Assembly: GCA_023150455.1 (NCBI GenBank)
Contig: JAKLKW010000005.1
Location: 1 to 59,363, forward strand
Length of the DNA: 59,363 nt
Source: Alphaproteobacteria bacterium
GTDB lineage: Bacteria > Pseudomonadota > Alphaproteobacteria > JAEULC01
Direction: 5' to 3'
Shown piece after piece: positions 58,817 to 59,363 of the stretch. Position 1 is the first letter of the stretch. Every line of letters begins with the position of its first letter. The position numbers and the translations under genes were made by a program. Under the pieces are notes generated by a model that had not been told where the DNA came from, ran no database searches, and saw nothing but the letters and a program-made list of their open reading frames with translations.

Positions 58817-59363
58817 CCCGACTTCGCGCGCTTGCGCGCGGTTTGCAGGACAGCCCCTGAGGACCCTCGGCGCGAAGCAGGTGCCCTCCGAAGCCTTGGC
58901 GAAGGAGGCCTGGTCCAGGCTGCGCAAAGTCTCGCGTCCGGATCGTGTCCCATGACGTGGTGCAGGAGCAGCGAGGATCTCGCGCTCTCCGGCGGGTTTG
59001 GCCGGTTCAGTCAGGCTGCCACGGCGGGCAAGCCGACGATGGGATCATCGCTCAAGGTGGCGATGGTTTCCCGGGACATGTAGCGGGACCGCTGGACGGT
59101 CCGACGCTCGGCAGATGGGGATGCCGTGGTTTGCCAATGCCCAAGCCGAAGCGCGATACTCGTGCTCGACAGGGGCCTTGGACCGCGACCGGCCGGCGCT
59201 CCGACACCGCAGGAAGCGCCCGGACCGGCGGGAGTGGCGCGTGGCGGTGGATGGCGAGCCATGGTACGAACTCACCAGGTTGGTGCGCCCGGGCATGAGG
59301 CTTTGAGCCGCCTCTTTTCCGCGGGCGTCCCGGAGTAGAGCGCCATGGCCGCCCAAGCCCTGA
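58817..59363. other. about 550 bases with no supported gene
   Basis: After tRNA-Ser no frame shows a ribosome site with convincing coding bias. The longest plus-strand frame (58998-59306) ends in WRVAVDGEPWYELTRLVRPGMRL, which looks protein-like, but the N-terminal part is low-complexity Arg/Ser, so if coding, it would probably start at ATG 59115 or 59121. A minus-strand frame around 59011-59078 reads MSRETIATLSDDPIVGLPAVAA. Neither can be confirmed. Confidence 0.4.

Overview
The window is GC-rich chromosomal DNA (around 70% by eye) with very strong G/C use at third codon positions, so most genes are shadowed by long spurious antisense and out-of-frame reading frames. Gene content and order point to an alphaproteobacterium, probably Rhodospirillales/Reyranellales-like. 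The indicators are an xseB-ispA-dxs-tlyA isoprenoid cluster, a purA-hisZ pair, rluD next to rpoH with the RpoH-box signature, and a small unnamed ORF in front of kdpF. I cannot name a genus. There is no rRNA operon, CRISPR array, insertion sequence or prophage in the window.

Layout. 1-5.3 kb: a truncated membrane protein, a PAS-GGDEF-EAL protein, a DUF423 membrane protein, a persulfide-dioxygenase-like metallo-hydrolase facing a two-cysteine ArsR/BigR-type repressor, and a DadA-like FAD oxidoreductase. 5.4-9.5 kb: a tight five-gene minus-strand operon (ECF sigma factor, anti-sigma-like membrane protein, Spy/CpxP-like metal-resistance protein, DUF1800, Tat-exported DUF1501). 9.7-21 kb: an HDAC-family hydrolase, a secreted histidine phosphatase, xseB-ispA-dxs, then two minus-strand genes (a class III cyclase-AAA-TPR protein and a GYD protein) lying between dxs and tlyA, then sppA. 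21-26.3 kb: a CHASE-PAS histidine kinase, an MFS transporter, two small hypothetical genes, a roughly 600-base non-coding stretch and a PAS_5-like protein. 26.3-33.7 kb: an oligopeptide-type ABC importer with two paralogous binding proteins, one fused double ATPase and two permeases. 33.7-43 kb: a hypothetical protein, a SemiSWEET-like transporter, and a complete kdpFABCDE high-affinity potassium system preceded by an extra 27-residue membrane peptide. 43-47 kb: a degenerate SNase-like protein, a GH17-membrane fusion and an LPG-synthase-type membrane protein. 47-48.7 kb: a 5'-truncated DUF1186/SEC-C gene, a VapBC-type toxin-antitoxin pair and tRNA-Glu(CTC). 48.8-57.7 kb: a GT-C-like membrane protein, threonine aldolase, rluD, rpoH, a MOSC protein, mtgA, purA and hisZ. 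57.9-58.8 kb: a DUF433/DUF5615 toxin-antitoxin pair and tRNA-Ser(CGA). The last roughly 550 bases hold no gene I can support.

How the parts work together. ispA and dxs feed isoprenoid synthesis. kdpFABCDE is a self-contained potassium-starvation system with its own sensor and regulator. The metallo-hydrolase and the BigR-like repressor form a plausible sulfide/persulfide response pair. The ECF operon looks like an envelope-stress or metal-sensing unit controlling two secreted proteins of unknown function, and it is the best candidate here for an undescribed system. Both toxin-antitoxin pairs lie within about 200 bases of a tRNA gene, and one abuts a truncated gene, suggesting these are the window's main sites of gain and loss.
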